NCBI RefSeq assembly: GCF_018446385.1
Contig: NW_024589871.1
Location: 248,001 to 312,000, forward strand
DNA: 64,000 bases
Source: Zingiber officinale
Lineage: Eukaryota; Streptophyta; Magnoliopsida; Zingiberales; Zingiberaceae
Reading direction: 5' to 3'
The notes below the pieces were generated by a model, which worked only from the letters and a program-made list of their open reading frames with translations, did no database searches and was not told where the DNA came from. Of the stretch, positions 1 through 10,300 are shown one piece after another; the stretch's first letter is position 1; each line of letters begins with the position of its first letter. The translations under genes and the position numbers were made by a program.

Positions 1-161
1 TGAAATAATGACTAACACATAAAGGAGTTATTTAGATTTGAATCTCACACCTCTTAATGATAATATCTCATATACTAACGACTACATCGTCCGAGGGAAT
101 AAATGGTTCTCTAACGTAAATATATATCATGTAGTACGCAGTGGACATCTTCACAGACGCA

Positions 162-503
162 TGTTATGCCTAATTAATTATTTATTTAAGAATATTTTAG
201 GTCAATTGGACATGTATTATGTTTAGCCCTAAAACAAGATATTTTTTTAGACGTGGAGTGCAAGAGAGAGAAAAAAACATAGAGATGGGCAAGAAAAGAG
301 TTCGGAGAGAATGAGTTATTGTAAGGAAATTCTGTTTGTAAGCTTAATCTTAGCTTTTAATACAGTGAAATTTTTAACGGTGGTATGTGGATATAGCTCT
401 CACATTGAGGGTGAATCATAAAATATTCTTCTATATTCTTATTTTTCTCTCGCAAATTCTTATCGCTTTCGGTAATTTAAGACTGGAATTTTAATTCCCA
501 ACA
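162..503 (+). repeat. Left LTR of the Copia fossil
   Basis: The block starts TGTTATG and ends CCCAACA. It shares with 5744-6064 the run around TTTATTTAAGAATATTTTA, the run around ACGTGGAGTGCAAGAGAGA and a 3' part rich in TAGCTCTCACAT. Sequence just after it (ACTGGTGATACGACGAG) may be a worn primer-binding site. The start is set by similarity with the right LTR and could be off by several bases. Confidence 0.55.
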
Positions 504-841
504 ACTGGTGATACGACGAGTCGAGTAGTAGAGATGTGACGAGGGTAAAACAAGTCAAAACGGCAGGTTAAGTTGGGTTAGAATCAAGATAGGTCAATGA
601 TCATTTCTTCTTGACTGGGTCGACTGGTTAGTTTTTCAGGCCAAGTTGAGTCAGCTAGCTTTCTTGATAGATCAGAGCATTCAACCTGCCAATCTTCTAG
701 GTCAGGTCGAGCAAATCAGCCTTTCTGACAGAGCAGAACATCCAGCCTACTAATCTTCTTGGCCGGATCGAGCTAGATAGTTTTTTTGGTAGGATAGAAC
801 ATACGACTCGTCGCTTGTCTTCCTGGCTAGGTTGAGTCAGC

Positions 842-1521
842 TAGGACTATAAATGAACCAAACGTTCGTGAATAAGCTTGGTGTTCAGCTTGGTAAAAGT
901 TCATTTATATCAATATACATAAGATCAATTAAATAAATAAGTTTGAAGAACTCGTTAAACAAAAAAACAAGCTTGAACAGATATGTGTTCAGCTCGTTAA
1001 CATTTATAAACAATGTTCATGAATAATATTCATGAACAACTTAACGTCCATAAATAATGTTCGTGAACAATATTCACGAACTATATTTATTAATAAAGCT
1101 CTTATCAATATGTTAAATAAATAATAAAATAAATAAATAAATAAGTTTGAATTCTAAAGCTTAATAACCAATCAAACAACTAAAAGTTTCAAACAATCAA
1201 ATAAGATTGAATTGAGAGCTCGATAATATTTAAACGGACCAAGCTCGAACCAAACTTAAGCCAAGCTTAAATTGAGTGTGAGATAATATCTAAATGAGAC
1301 AAGCTTTAAATAAGCTCAAGCCAAGCTTGAATTGAGAGGGAGATAATATCTAAATGAGACAAGTTTTAAATAAGCTCAAGCTCATAAAAAATAAACCAAG
1401 CTAAACTTGAACAATCATTTCAAAGGCTTAGTTCATTTTAAGCTCAGCTCGGCTTGGCTCGATTACCTTATCAAACAAGCTTGAACTCCCTAAAGCTCAG
1501 CTCGGCTCGTTTATAATCCTA
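842..1521. mobile_element. Non-autonomous hAT-type element
   Basis: The termini are TAGGACTATAAATGAACC and the inverted match ending GGCTCGTTTATAATCCTA, which agree at most positions. The 8 bp on either side (GAGTCAGC and AAGCCAGT) match at 5 of 8, consistent with an old 8-bp hAT target duplication. The interior is rich in self-complementary AAGCTTGA and GAGCTCG words and codes for nothing recognisable. It shares terminal design and GCTCG-rich content with the element at 4704-5419. Confidence 0.65.
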
Positions 1522-1650
1522 AAGCCAGTCAGTCTTCCTGGCAGATCAAAGCATTCAACCCGCCAATCTTCCTGGCCTGGTTGAGCTAGCTAGTCTTTCT
1601 GGTAGAGTAGAGCCAACTCGCCAGTCTTCCAGGCCAGGTCAAGTCAGCAG

Positions 1651-2773
1651 TTTGTTGGTGTAGAGAGCACCAGACGATCGAACCTAAGTTTTGATTATGA
1701 CAAAGGGTCTAAAGTTAAGGTTACTTGTTTTCTAACAAGGTTGAATGAGCTTGTAGGAAAGTCCTAAGTGTCCTTAGGCAAAAGTCCTAGTATATTCTAG
1801 GAAGGTGGAAAATCCTAGGGGGAGGTAACCCTAAGTGATGGAAAGTCCTAACTGCGGTTAGGTAAGGTGAAGTTTTGGTGGGTCGAGTACTTTGGGCGAA
1901 ATCCTAGAGTCGGAGACTCTAGGTGAAAATCTTGGTGGTCACAGACTAGGTGAAAGATTAGACGGGTCGAGGTCGAACGTCCAGCGGGAAAGTTCTGAAG
2001 TCTTGAGCACTGAGCAAAAGTCCACTCGGTCTAGAGGACTAGTCTGACACAAGGTAATTTCTCCTGAGAGGAGTAGGTGAGGACACCCCGTTGAGAATAG
2101 TAGGCATCGGTTCGACCTAGGATTTCCGTGAAATCCAAAAGTCAGAATCGGACAATCCAGAGACTGTCAAAATAATTTATTATTCATATTTTATTGTGCT
2201 AACTTTGTTTTACAAGTATACTTTGTCTATAGACTAATATGGCTTGTAGGAAGAAAGTTGCACAAGGAAAAGCTTAGATGAACAGTGTCCAAGGCGCCTC
2301 GGGTGCCTTAGTCGAAGGCCTCGCTCAGCAAGGCCCGAAGGCACCTTCAAGGATCTTGAAGGCGCCTTGGATGCTAGGTGGAAGGCATTTTCCATGGAGC
2401 TTGAAGGTGCCTTCAGATAGATCAAATTCTTAGAAAGCGGATTTTATCGACAACCAAATTTACGGGGATAAGTGCATAGATGGAGGCGCCTTCCATGGAG
2501 CTTGAAGGCACCTTCAACAACCTATATAAGGCAGTCTTAAGCTGAGCCTTAACAACATTGACTTCTGCGATCATTCTACAGCGCACTGCTCTAAAAGATG
2601 ATCCTGCGACTCCGTGATGCAACTCTGGCGACCAAGTGATGTGACTTCAACGACCGAAAGCACGACCTTCTAAGATCCTTAAAAGTTGTCGGTATATGTT
2701 TTATTGCTGCACTTAATTTATATAGCAATTGTATTTCAAATTGTAATTCAAATTGTAATTTCTATGTTTTCCT
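1651..2773 (+). mobile_element. LTR-like retroelement insertion (fossil)
   Basis: About 1.1 kb lies between two blocks of the minisatellite. It begins TTGTTGGTGTAGAGAGCACC, carries repeated AAGTCCTAAG and TCCTAGG words in its first half, and has a TATA-like CTATATAAGGCAG near 2522-2534. That arrangement resembles a solitary LTR. Terminal bases and target duplication are not clear, so the family is unassigned and the ends are approximate. Confidence 0.4.
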
Positions 2774-3059
2774 AGCAGAGCAGAGCATTCGACCCACCAG
2801 TCCTCTTAGCCGGGTAGAGCTAGCCAGTCTTGCTGGTAGAATAGAGCATCCAACATGCCGGTCTTCTAGGCCAAGTCAAGCCAGCAGTCTTCCTGGCAGA
2901 GCAGAGCATTCGATAAGCCAGCAGTATTCCTGCATATCAATGTTTGCAGAGGAATAGTTAAGAGTAGTGTTCTATGTATATTTACAATATCTCACTATCA
3001 ATTCAACCAATTGATATGTTGTAGATTAGAATCACCTACTCTAGGACATTATTATATGA

Positions 3060-4430
3060 TGCAAATATATGGAGAGGGGTCTAAAGGGAATTAAGAAAAA
3101 GAGGAAGGGCATTTCGGTCTTTTGGCATGAGTAGGGTTTGGTGTTAAAAGGCAACACTGTTCATCTTAAAGGAGGGGGTTCGTGCTTTGAGCCGCCGCCA
3201 GGAACGGGGCTTGCTTCCTTTCACACACCTTGCCGGCGGTCGGCCGCTCCCCTCCTCCTCTCCTCTACCCCTTTCCTTAGGCCTCTTCGCGCTGGCGCTG
3301 CCACCATGAGGAGGAGGGCTTCTTCAGGCGGGGTTCTGCCTCAGCCGCCACAAGAAGGGGTTCCGGCTTCTTCTTGGTCCTTCGCCGCTGCCGCCGAAGA
3401 GATCCGCCGGCAACGACCATCTTCGGGGCCACGTCCTCCCTTCTCCTCCAACCTCAGTGCCTCTCACTGTTGCCGCCGGCGCCTCACGCCACCGACGCCG
3501 CCTAGGAGGATCGTCTACGCTACCAGTGGTCGTCGCCGCTGTCGCAGCCGCCTCCATCGGCTGTTGTCACCGCCGTCACAGCCTCCAGCAACCACCTCCA
3601 GCGACCACCGCCGCCTCCAGCAGCCTTCACCGTTGTCGCAGCCGCCTCCATCGGTTGCTGTCATCGCTGCCTCAGCCTCCTGCGGCCACTGCCGCCTCCC
3701 GCGGCCACTGCCGCCGCCTCCTGCGGCCACTGCCGCCGCCTCCTGCGGCTACCACCGTCGCCTCCAACAACGGGCACCACCTCCAGCCGACGCCGCTCGT
3801 ACTATTTGTCTACGTCGGCCTTCGAGTCGAGATGGGGTTCGGGCCATCGAGCCGATGTGTTTCGCTATTCGCACCGTTATTATGCTTGTGAGTTACTGAT
3901 ATTATCCGGCCGGCGTGTCGTGTGCCGGCCTACTAGTCCTATCATGTCTGGCCTACATGCCGTCTCTTTGGATCCCTGCTGCATCGGATCCCATATCGCT
4001 GACCTCAGATCCGGCTCCTCAGCTGACTCACATTCATCCACCCGTCAGGACCACGACGACTCGATCAACACCGCGATCATCTCACTGATCCATCCGAAGG
4101 CCCCCCCCCCGAGCCAAGGTATGTCACTGTACTCGCCTTGTATTTATTTAGTTGTTCTATCATTATTCGGCTGCTTATATATTCATGGGACCCACCTCGA
4201 GCATCGGGGTACCAGGGACCGGGGTAACCCGATCGCTGGATACAGGTACTGTTGACCAGAGGATTTCTGACGACTTGGTCAACAACAAAGACAGCTCACC
4301 AGCTAGGTCATAGAAATGTCGTCAACATTCCAGACACATCACACCGGTAATTCCGTCTTCTCATATTCCCGACAGGAACATTATACTTATTCATTCGGCA
4401 CTGAATTGAAGTAAATATAATAACCAACTT
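3060..4430. other. GC-rich low-complexity block, no gene assigned
   Basis: The stretch from about 3180 to 3800 is GC-rich and built of GCCGCC, CTGCGGCCACTGCC and CCGCCTCC repeats. It is open in several frames on both strands and gives Pro/Ala/Ser/Arg-rich translations without a recognisable domain. The part from 3800 to 4350 is of mixed composition, with a 10-12 base C run near 4101. It may be the leader of a retroelement or a captured gene fragment, but nothing supports a real protein. Confidence 0.5.
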
Positions 4431-4439
4431 TGCCTTTTA

Positions 4440-5640
4440 TTAATAATGAATTATGATACAAAAAGAGCTCTTTCCCATCATCTCATAATTGATACTAGGG
4501 TTAATACTAATAGTAAATGGGAGGAAGAGTACTACTGGATTTATCTACACTCTGGGTGGTACGAGAGTTAGTTGGGTTCTAAATTGCAAAAGATAGTTGC
4601 ACTTTCTATCACTGAGGCAGAGTATGTTGCAGTAGCTGAGTAACTGAGGCTAGTAAAGAGATGATGCGGTTATAGTCTTTTTGGGAGAGTTGGTCACAAA
4701 TATTAGGGGTGTAAATAAATCCAATGGTTCGCGAGCTATTCAGAGCTCGATTTGGTAAAAATTTCATTCGAGTTTGTTCGTTTAGCTTATTGAGACGAGC
4801 TCGAACTCGACAGTTTTATCTAGTCGAGCTTGAGCTTAAGGATATTCGGCTCGTGAGCTCACAAACATGTTCGTTTATAGGCTCACGAGCTCGGGCTCGA
4901 GCTCAGCTCGTTTAGAGGGCTCGAGAACATGTTTGTTTATAGGCTCGTGAACTCGGGCTCGAGCTCGGTTCGTTTAAAGAGCTCGAGAACATGTTTGTTT
5001 ATAGGCTCGTGAACTCGGGCTCAAGCTGGGCTCGATTAAACGGCTCGCGAACATATTCAATGGTGTGTTGAGTTTGGAAGTTTAATGTAGTAATTTGGGA
5101 TATTCAATGATGTGTTGAGTTTATATTATTTTAGTTGTTAGGTTTGTTGAATATTTATTCAAATGAGTTTTCGAGCTCACTTAACAAGCTTGCAAAACGA
5201 GCCCAAAAATATGTTCTAAAACGAGCCTAAAAACGAGCTCGAGCTCGCTTAACGAGTTAGGATCGTTAACTATAATAATCGAGCTAATAACGAGCCAAAC
5301 TCGAACTGTTCGCGAGCTTAGTAATTTCAAACCGAGCCGAGTTCGAGTCTGAATATAACTTAAACAATCCGAGCTCAAGCTTAATATTGTTCGACTCGGT
5401 TCGGCTCGTTTATATCCTAACAAATATGATAAAAGTGTGTTATATATATTGTGACAGCACAAGTGCTATTCATTTGGCAAAGAATTCTATATATCATGTT
5501 AGGACTAAACATATACAGGTTCGATACCACTTCATAAGATCAGCTTTGGAGGATGGAATTTTGGGTTGGCTCTTGAGAAGATACAAGGAAGTCGTAATGC
5601 AGCTGATATATTAACAAAGACCGTAACTATTGAGAAACTG
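4440..5640 (+). pseudogene. RNase H end of Copia pol (fossil), split by a hAT insertion
   Basis: Around 4525-4690 and 5428-5620 the plus strand shows the two conserved halves of the Copia RNase H region, including the YCDST-type motif and the ADILTK-type end. Both halves belong to the Copia element described above. The hAT-type element at 4704-5419 lies between them. The remnant is broken and non-functional. Confidence 0.75.
4704..5419. mobile_element. Non-autonomous hAT-type element with 8-bp target duplication
   Basis: The left end TAGGGGTGTAAATAAATCC and the right end GGCTCGTTTATATCCTA form imperfect inverted repeats of the hAT kind (TAGGG-GTAAA). A perfect 8-bp direct repeat ACAAATAT flanks the element at 4696-4703 and 5420-5427. 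The interior consists of GAGCTCG and TCGAGCTC words in both orientations and has no transposase coding. Family and borders are well supported by the termini and target duplication together. Confidence 0.85.
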
Positions 5641-5743
5641 ATGTTGTGTGCAACTTCAGTTGGACTTCTCCAGTAAAGATTGGGAAGTCGTCGTCGCTAC
5701 AAATAGAAACGGTTGATGGTGGATTAATCTCCAAGTAGGAGTT

Positions 5744-6064
5744 TGTTAATATATATGGAGCCTAATTATTTATTTAAGAATATTTTAAGCATTTGACATA
5801 TATTACATTGTAGTCCTAAAATTAAATAAGATATATTTTATGGTACTAGATGGTTTCTTTGTTTTTGAGACGTGGAGTGCAAGAGAGAAAAACAGAGAAA
5901 AGAAGTTTGGAGAGAACTGGTTCTGGAGTTTTTGTAAGGAAGTTCTCTTTGTAATCTTTATTTTTAATATAGTAAAATTTACTTTGTTGGTATATGAACA
6001 TAGCTCTCACATCGATCAAAGGTGAAAGTATATAATTTATATATCCAGCTAGGAAATTTAACAA
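5744..6064 (+). repeat. Right LTR of the Copia fossil
   Basis: The block starts TGTTAATA directly after the purine tract AAGTAGGAG and ends near TTTAACA. It is similar to 162-503 along most of its length. The many differences between the two blocks suggest an old insertion, but the divergence was not computed. Confidence 0.6.
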
Positions 6065-6289
6065 TTAATGCATGTCAGTGGAGGCAATTCAGCTGCTGGT
6101 GTTCTGCGTGCATCTGTTCCTAGCTTGCGTGTGAATGTGATGCCCCTCCCTAAAGATTAATTGTCTTGTTCCCTAGCTAGCTCACTTAATTAGTTAGTAA
6201 GGAATGCCTAATTACATTAATGTTAATTTATCTACAAATTAATTAACCAAACGTAACACTAACAATGAATGTATATGATCTTATGAGTC

Positions 6290-7230
6290 AGACGTAGGAC
6301 GGATGAACTATTATGAACGTTGACAGAGGAATGGCTAAGATGCCTTTTTCGTGCGTGCTTCCAGAAATGAACTCCCGACCCACTTAGTGCTGTCGGCCGA
6401 CGATGACTGCTTCGGCAGTACCTGAGCTCTGCACACACTCAAATAGGCACACGGTCGTTAGAGGCCAGAAACCAGGAAAAAAGTTTCCGGAGTAGGCCTT
6501 CCGACGCTCAAGTCAGGTACTTTTTCCTCAGAAGAACAATGTATGAAAAAGAAGGAAAGTAGAAGACAAGTGCAAATGTGCAAGAGAGCGTACCTATCTG
6601 AGGGAGAGGATCTCCCTTTTTATATGACAACGTGTACCTTCTAGAGCCTGACCAATGTCAGAAAATGTCAAGTGTCAGGACTTGTCGGACGATGAAGGAC
6701 ACGTGACATCCTCCTGTAGCTTGAAGGAAGGTTTCATTCGTAGATGATTGCAGACCATTGGAATATTCCCTAACACTTGACAGTTATTCTCTGACAAACG
6801 GTTATGATTCTCTGACCTCGTTGTCCTATAGCGCCCTTAATTCGTCCCGACCGGGAAGGAGTAGGATAACCCGGGACGACCAGTCGGGTATAACACCTGG
6901 TCTGGACTTGGGAGGTCGAGGCTGTCGAGAGATAGTCCCGGCGCTAGCCTGGAGTTGGTTGACCGAGTGCTTTAGTTTACTGAGAGCATCGGGTTTACGT
7001 ACCGCCAGACTGTGAGGACCCAACTCATCAAATTCTGATCAGGTGTCATCCGCCTGTCTACCCCAGTGTTTTAGGTCTGGAATCCCGATCTGTTGGAATT
7101 CGGTCGGGAATCAGGTTGTTGACATCGTTCTCGACCTGTTGACTGTCACGTCTTCTTGACTTTTGACTGTCATATCTCCTTGACTTCTGACTGTCAACTT
7201 TTGACTATCATATTTTTATCGAGTTCTATC
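6290..7230 (-). mobile_element. LTR-like retroelement remnant (fossil)
   Basis: The block differs in composition from the surrounding AT-rich DNA: more GC, with many TTGACTGTCA, GTCGGC and CGGTCGGG words. Read on the minus strand it has a TATA-like CATATAAAAAGGGAG near 6613-6627, followed by a pyrimidine-rich stretch, as in a Gypsy-type LTR. No internal region was recognised. The ends are approximate and the family is an inference. Confidence 0.4.
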
Positions 7231-7548
7231 ATCATGCACCGTTTCAATATATATATCATGATATAGCTATACGATGAAATTAATTAAAAAGAGAAAATTT
7301 TATACCATTAATAAAATAAAATATAAAAAGGAAATAATTCACTCTACTCGTGTTTAAATTAATAATTGGTAACCTCATCACATCACTGGCGAGTGCCACT
7401 GGGCCCCAACCTAATTAATGCTGCCACGTCCGACGCAACTCGCGCACCCTTTTGGGAAAAGCCCGTTCCCCGCACCATCATAAACATGCGACCTCCCTCA
7501 AATATCCTCCACATTTGTACGCATAGAAGATGCTTCTGAAGAGGAGTT

Positions 7549-7556
7549 TATAAATA
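7549..7556 (+). promoter_or_regulatory. TATA box of the WAT1-related gene
   Basis: TATAAATA lies 133 bp upstream of the start codon at 7689, inside GGAGTTTATAAATACGCGCC. The spacing fits a leader of about 100 bases. Confidence 0.6.
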
Positions 7557-7688
7557 CGCGCCAAATGGCCGTGTCCTTTCTCAGGAGACTGAGCGCGCGG
7601 TACGCACCGAACGAATTGCCTCTTCTCTTCAGTACTTCTCTTCTTCCTCTCCAAGCTCGAACAGCTAGCCAAGCCAAGCCAAGCCAAG

Positions 7689-9330
7689 ATGGAGGGATGC
7701 AGCAAGCTCTTGCAAAAGTGCAAGCCCTATGTGGCCATGACCTCCCTCCAGTTCGGCTACGCCGGCATGAACATCATCACCAAGGTCTCCCTCAACCACG
7801 GCATGAGCCACTACGTCCTCGTCGTCTACCGCCATGCCTTCGCCACCTTGTCCATTGCCCCCTTCGCCATCATCCTCGAGAGGTACCCATTCCTCTAATT
7901 CATCTCTAATCACTTCACACTGTACTATATATAGGCCATGCACAAATATAATTCTAACCACTGATATAAACGTAACGTTCACAGGAAAGTCAGGCCTAAG
8001 ATTACGTTCCCAATCTTCCTTCAGATATTTGTTCTAGGTCTTCTCGGGTCAGTACTGATGCCTTGAAAGAATTACAAGACTTTAGTTGTTCGTAGTTAGT
8101 TCAAAGATTTTAACCTATATATATATATACATACTCTCCACTGAATTTCAGGCCGGTTATTGATCAAAACTTCTACTATGCCGGACTGAAGTTCACCTCG
8201 CCGACCTTCTCCTGTGCCATGAGCAACATGCTCCCTGCAATGACCTTTGTGTTAGCCATCTTGTGCAGGTATGTCTATGCATAATTAAGGTTGATTAATA
8301 TCATATATTCTATGGATGTCTCTGCTAATTGATTCATCAAAAGGATGGAGAAGGTGCAGCTGAAGAAGGTGAGATGCCAAGCCAAGATGGTAGGAACTCT
8401 GGTGACGGTGGCCGGTGCCATGTTGATGACGCTGTACAAGGGACCTCTCATGGAGATGGCCTGGACCAAGCAGGCTAGCCCGCACCAATCTGGTGCTGCC
8501 GCCGACGGCTCGACCGACAAGGACTGGTTCAAAGGCTGCATCTTCCTCATCATCGCCACTCTAGCTTGGGCCTCGCTCTTCGTCCTCCAGGCGGCGACGA
8601 TCAAGAAATACGACGCTCCCCTGTCGCTCACCACTTTGATATGCGGCGTCGGCACTCTGCAAGCTGTCGCCGTGACCCTGATAATGGAGCACAAGCCCTC
8701 TGTTTGGAAGATCGGCTTCGACATGAACCTCCTCGCTGCTGCCTATGCTGTCCGTCTCACTGATCTTTCTCGCTGATCATAAATCTATAGTTCGTGAGAA
8801 GATCGATGCTGACAAGTTTTTCCGGTTTGGATTTGGATCAATTATGCAGGGGATCGTGACGTCTAGCATTGCCTACTACGTTCAGGGTCTGGTGATACAG
8901 GAGAAAGGGCCAGTCTTTGCCTCTGCCTTCAGCCCACTGATGATGATCATCGTGGCGATCATGGGGTCCTTTATCCTCGCTGAGAAGATCTATTTGGGAG
9001 GGTAGCTTTCTATACTGATTCAACAAGTTAAAGGGCTTCCATATAACAAGGACTGTGGACTAATTAAAACTCATATGGTATGGTATGTGCAGCGTGCTGG
9101 GCGCGGTGCTCATAGTGTTCGGACTCTACTCTGTTCTCTGGGGCAAACACAAGGAGAACAGGGAGAAGACCATGGAAGCCTTGGACATACCAGTAGCAGT
9201 GAAGGACGTGGAAGGAAATGGGAAAGCGAAGGAGGTCATACAAGTCAACAACTTGGTGATCTCCTCCCTTGACAAGGCTGTGGATGTCCCAGTAGAAGGT
9301 AAATCCATGAATGCCAAGGAAGAGCCATGA
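7689..9330 (+). CDS. WAT1-related / UMAMIT transporter (EamA family)
   Basis: The product is a predicted 389-residue membrane transporter of the plant drug/metabolite family (nodulin MtN21/EamA-like). Members have about ten membrane helices in two EamA repeats and export amino acids or auxin-related compounds. Six exons join in frame: 7689-7882, 7985-8047, 8152-8268, 8344-8749, 8850-9001 and 9093-9330. Family hallmarks are visible: LQFGYAGMNI in helix 1, YRHAFAT, ERKVRPKIT, DQNFYYAGL, MTLYKGP, and in the second half IAYYVQG, KGPVFASAFSPLMMI and AEKIYLGG followed by GLYSVLWGK. The C-terminal tail of about 60 residues is hydrophilic and probably cytosolic. Wording is closest to the Arabidopsis At4g08300/At1g44800 (SIAR1) clade, from memory. 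The start is the first ATG after the TATA box. The gene looks intact; its substrate cannot be read from sequence. Confidence 0.93.
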
Positions 9331-9724
9331 GTAGGGAGTGAATCTATAGTGGGAGGAAGATGAGTAGGTACAGGGTCTGAGGTGGATTTTCTTCAGTTTT
9401 TAGTTTTCTTTCCCTTGTGCGAGTTATGATTTGTAAGTTTGCAAGGAATGAGAACTAAGAGCTTTAAAGTCGCATCAAGAGTTATTGATCAATTATGTTT
9501 TTCTCACTGCTAGAAATCAATTTACACCTCTGCTTAACAGTCTTGAAGATAGTCATTGTGATCCTTAATTAGCATTTCAGTAGGTCATTTGATGCTTCAA
9601 TTGTCATGCCCCAAGTGAGCTCTCTTCCCATGGTCAAATTAAAGTTAGTTCACTCATTTGAGGTTATAATTAAAGTTGGATATAAGTGATGTGAATGGAG
9701 AAGAGGTAGAAAAGGAAAGAGGCT

Positions 9725-10300
9725 CTATTGTGAATAGGATTTTAATCCCACATTGGGAGTTTCATGGTATATTGGTTGGTTTATATTGATTCACATGCAT
9801 TGAAAATAAGAACAAATGTATAGGAAGAGACTCTTTCTCATTGAATTCTGTACTAAACCATGTTGACTCGTGTGCGGACCCAAGTGGAATAACCAATATT
9901 TTGTTGTTGTATAATAGATGTAACCAATATTTTGTTGTTCTATAATAGATGCATTAAATTCGAAATTAATGCAGAATGATGACGTTTCACTGCTCAACGA
10001 GTAATGGTCGTTAATGGACTATTAACGTTGTCGTTGATCTGAACTCTTATATAAGGAGACTGCGATCACAACCACGATCAATCGTCCTATTCTAAGAAAT
10101 AGATGACCCGAGTAGATCTCGAAGTACAGCCGGAGGTTGGGCGAATATGTTTCAAGGAAATTATATCAATCTCAGACCTCTTACCAGGTCTGTCTGTCCG
10201 CCCGATCGGCCTTTCTGATCTGCTGCGCCCGCTCATGATACTCGACCGATCAGCCCGTTTTATCAACACTATGCATATTACCTTCATCACCTGATAGAAA
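9725..10300 (+). mobile_element. LTR-like retroelement remnant (fossil)
   Basis: The block opens with the ATCCCACATTGGGAG wording common near the start of plant Copia LTRs. It carries a TATA-like CTTATATAAGGAGACTGCG near 10047-10065 and ends in GC-richer sequence with CGGCC and CCGATC words. No internal coding was seen, so it is probably a solitary or truncated LTR. A 27-bp AACCAATATTTTGTTGTT repeat occurs twice at about 9891-9950. Confidence 0.4.

Larger units (their letters stand above)
575..2950. repeat. Interrupted ~80 bp minisatellite
   Basis: Degenerate units of roughly 75-80 bp built on TCTTCCTGGCAGAGCAGAGC, followed by GCATTCAACCCGCC and GGCCGGGTCGAGCTAGCCAG, occur at about 575-841, 1522-1650 and 2774-2950. 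The first gap is exactly a hAT-type element (842-1521) and the second an LTR-like insertion (about 1651-2773). The three blocks therefore look like one array split by two later insertions. Similar GC-rich wording occurs near 63060-63340. Confidence 0.6.
162..6064 (+). mobile_element. Decayed Ty1/Copia LTR retrotransposon with nested insertions
   Basis: Two similar LTR-like blocks of about 320-340 bp flank this stretch. The right one is preceded by a purine-rich tract of the kind found at Copia 3' LTR borders (about 5732-5742). The only recognisable internal protein coding is the RNase H end of a Copia pol gene, near 4500-4690 and 5428-5620. Gag, protease and integrase were not recognised. The interior also holds two hAT-type elements, an interrupted minisatellite, an LTR-like insertion and a GC-rich block. 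The element is an old, heavily broken fossil. Membership of the middle part (504-4430) in the same element is inferred from position only, and no clear target duplication was found. Confidence 0.6.

Noticed and set aside
3324-3730. Gly/Ala/Arg-rich frames on the minus strand
   Set aside because: They are shadows of GC-rich trinucleotide repeats; no domain was recognised.
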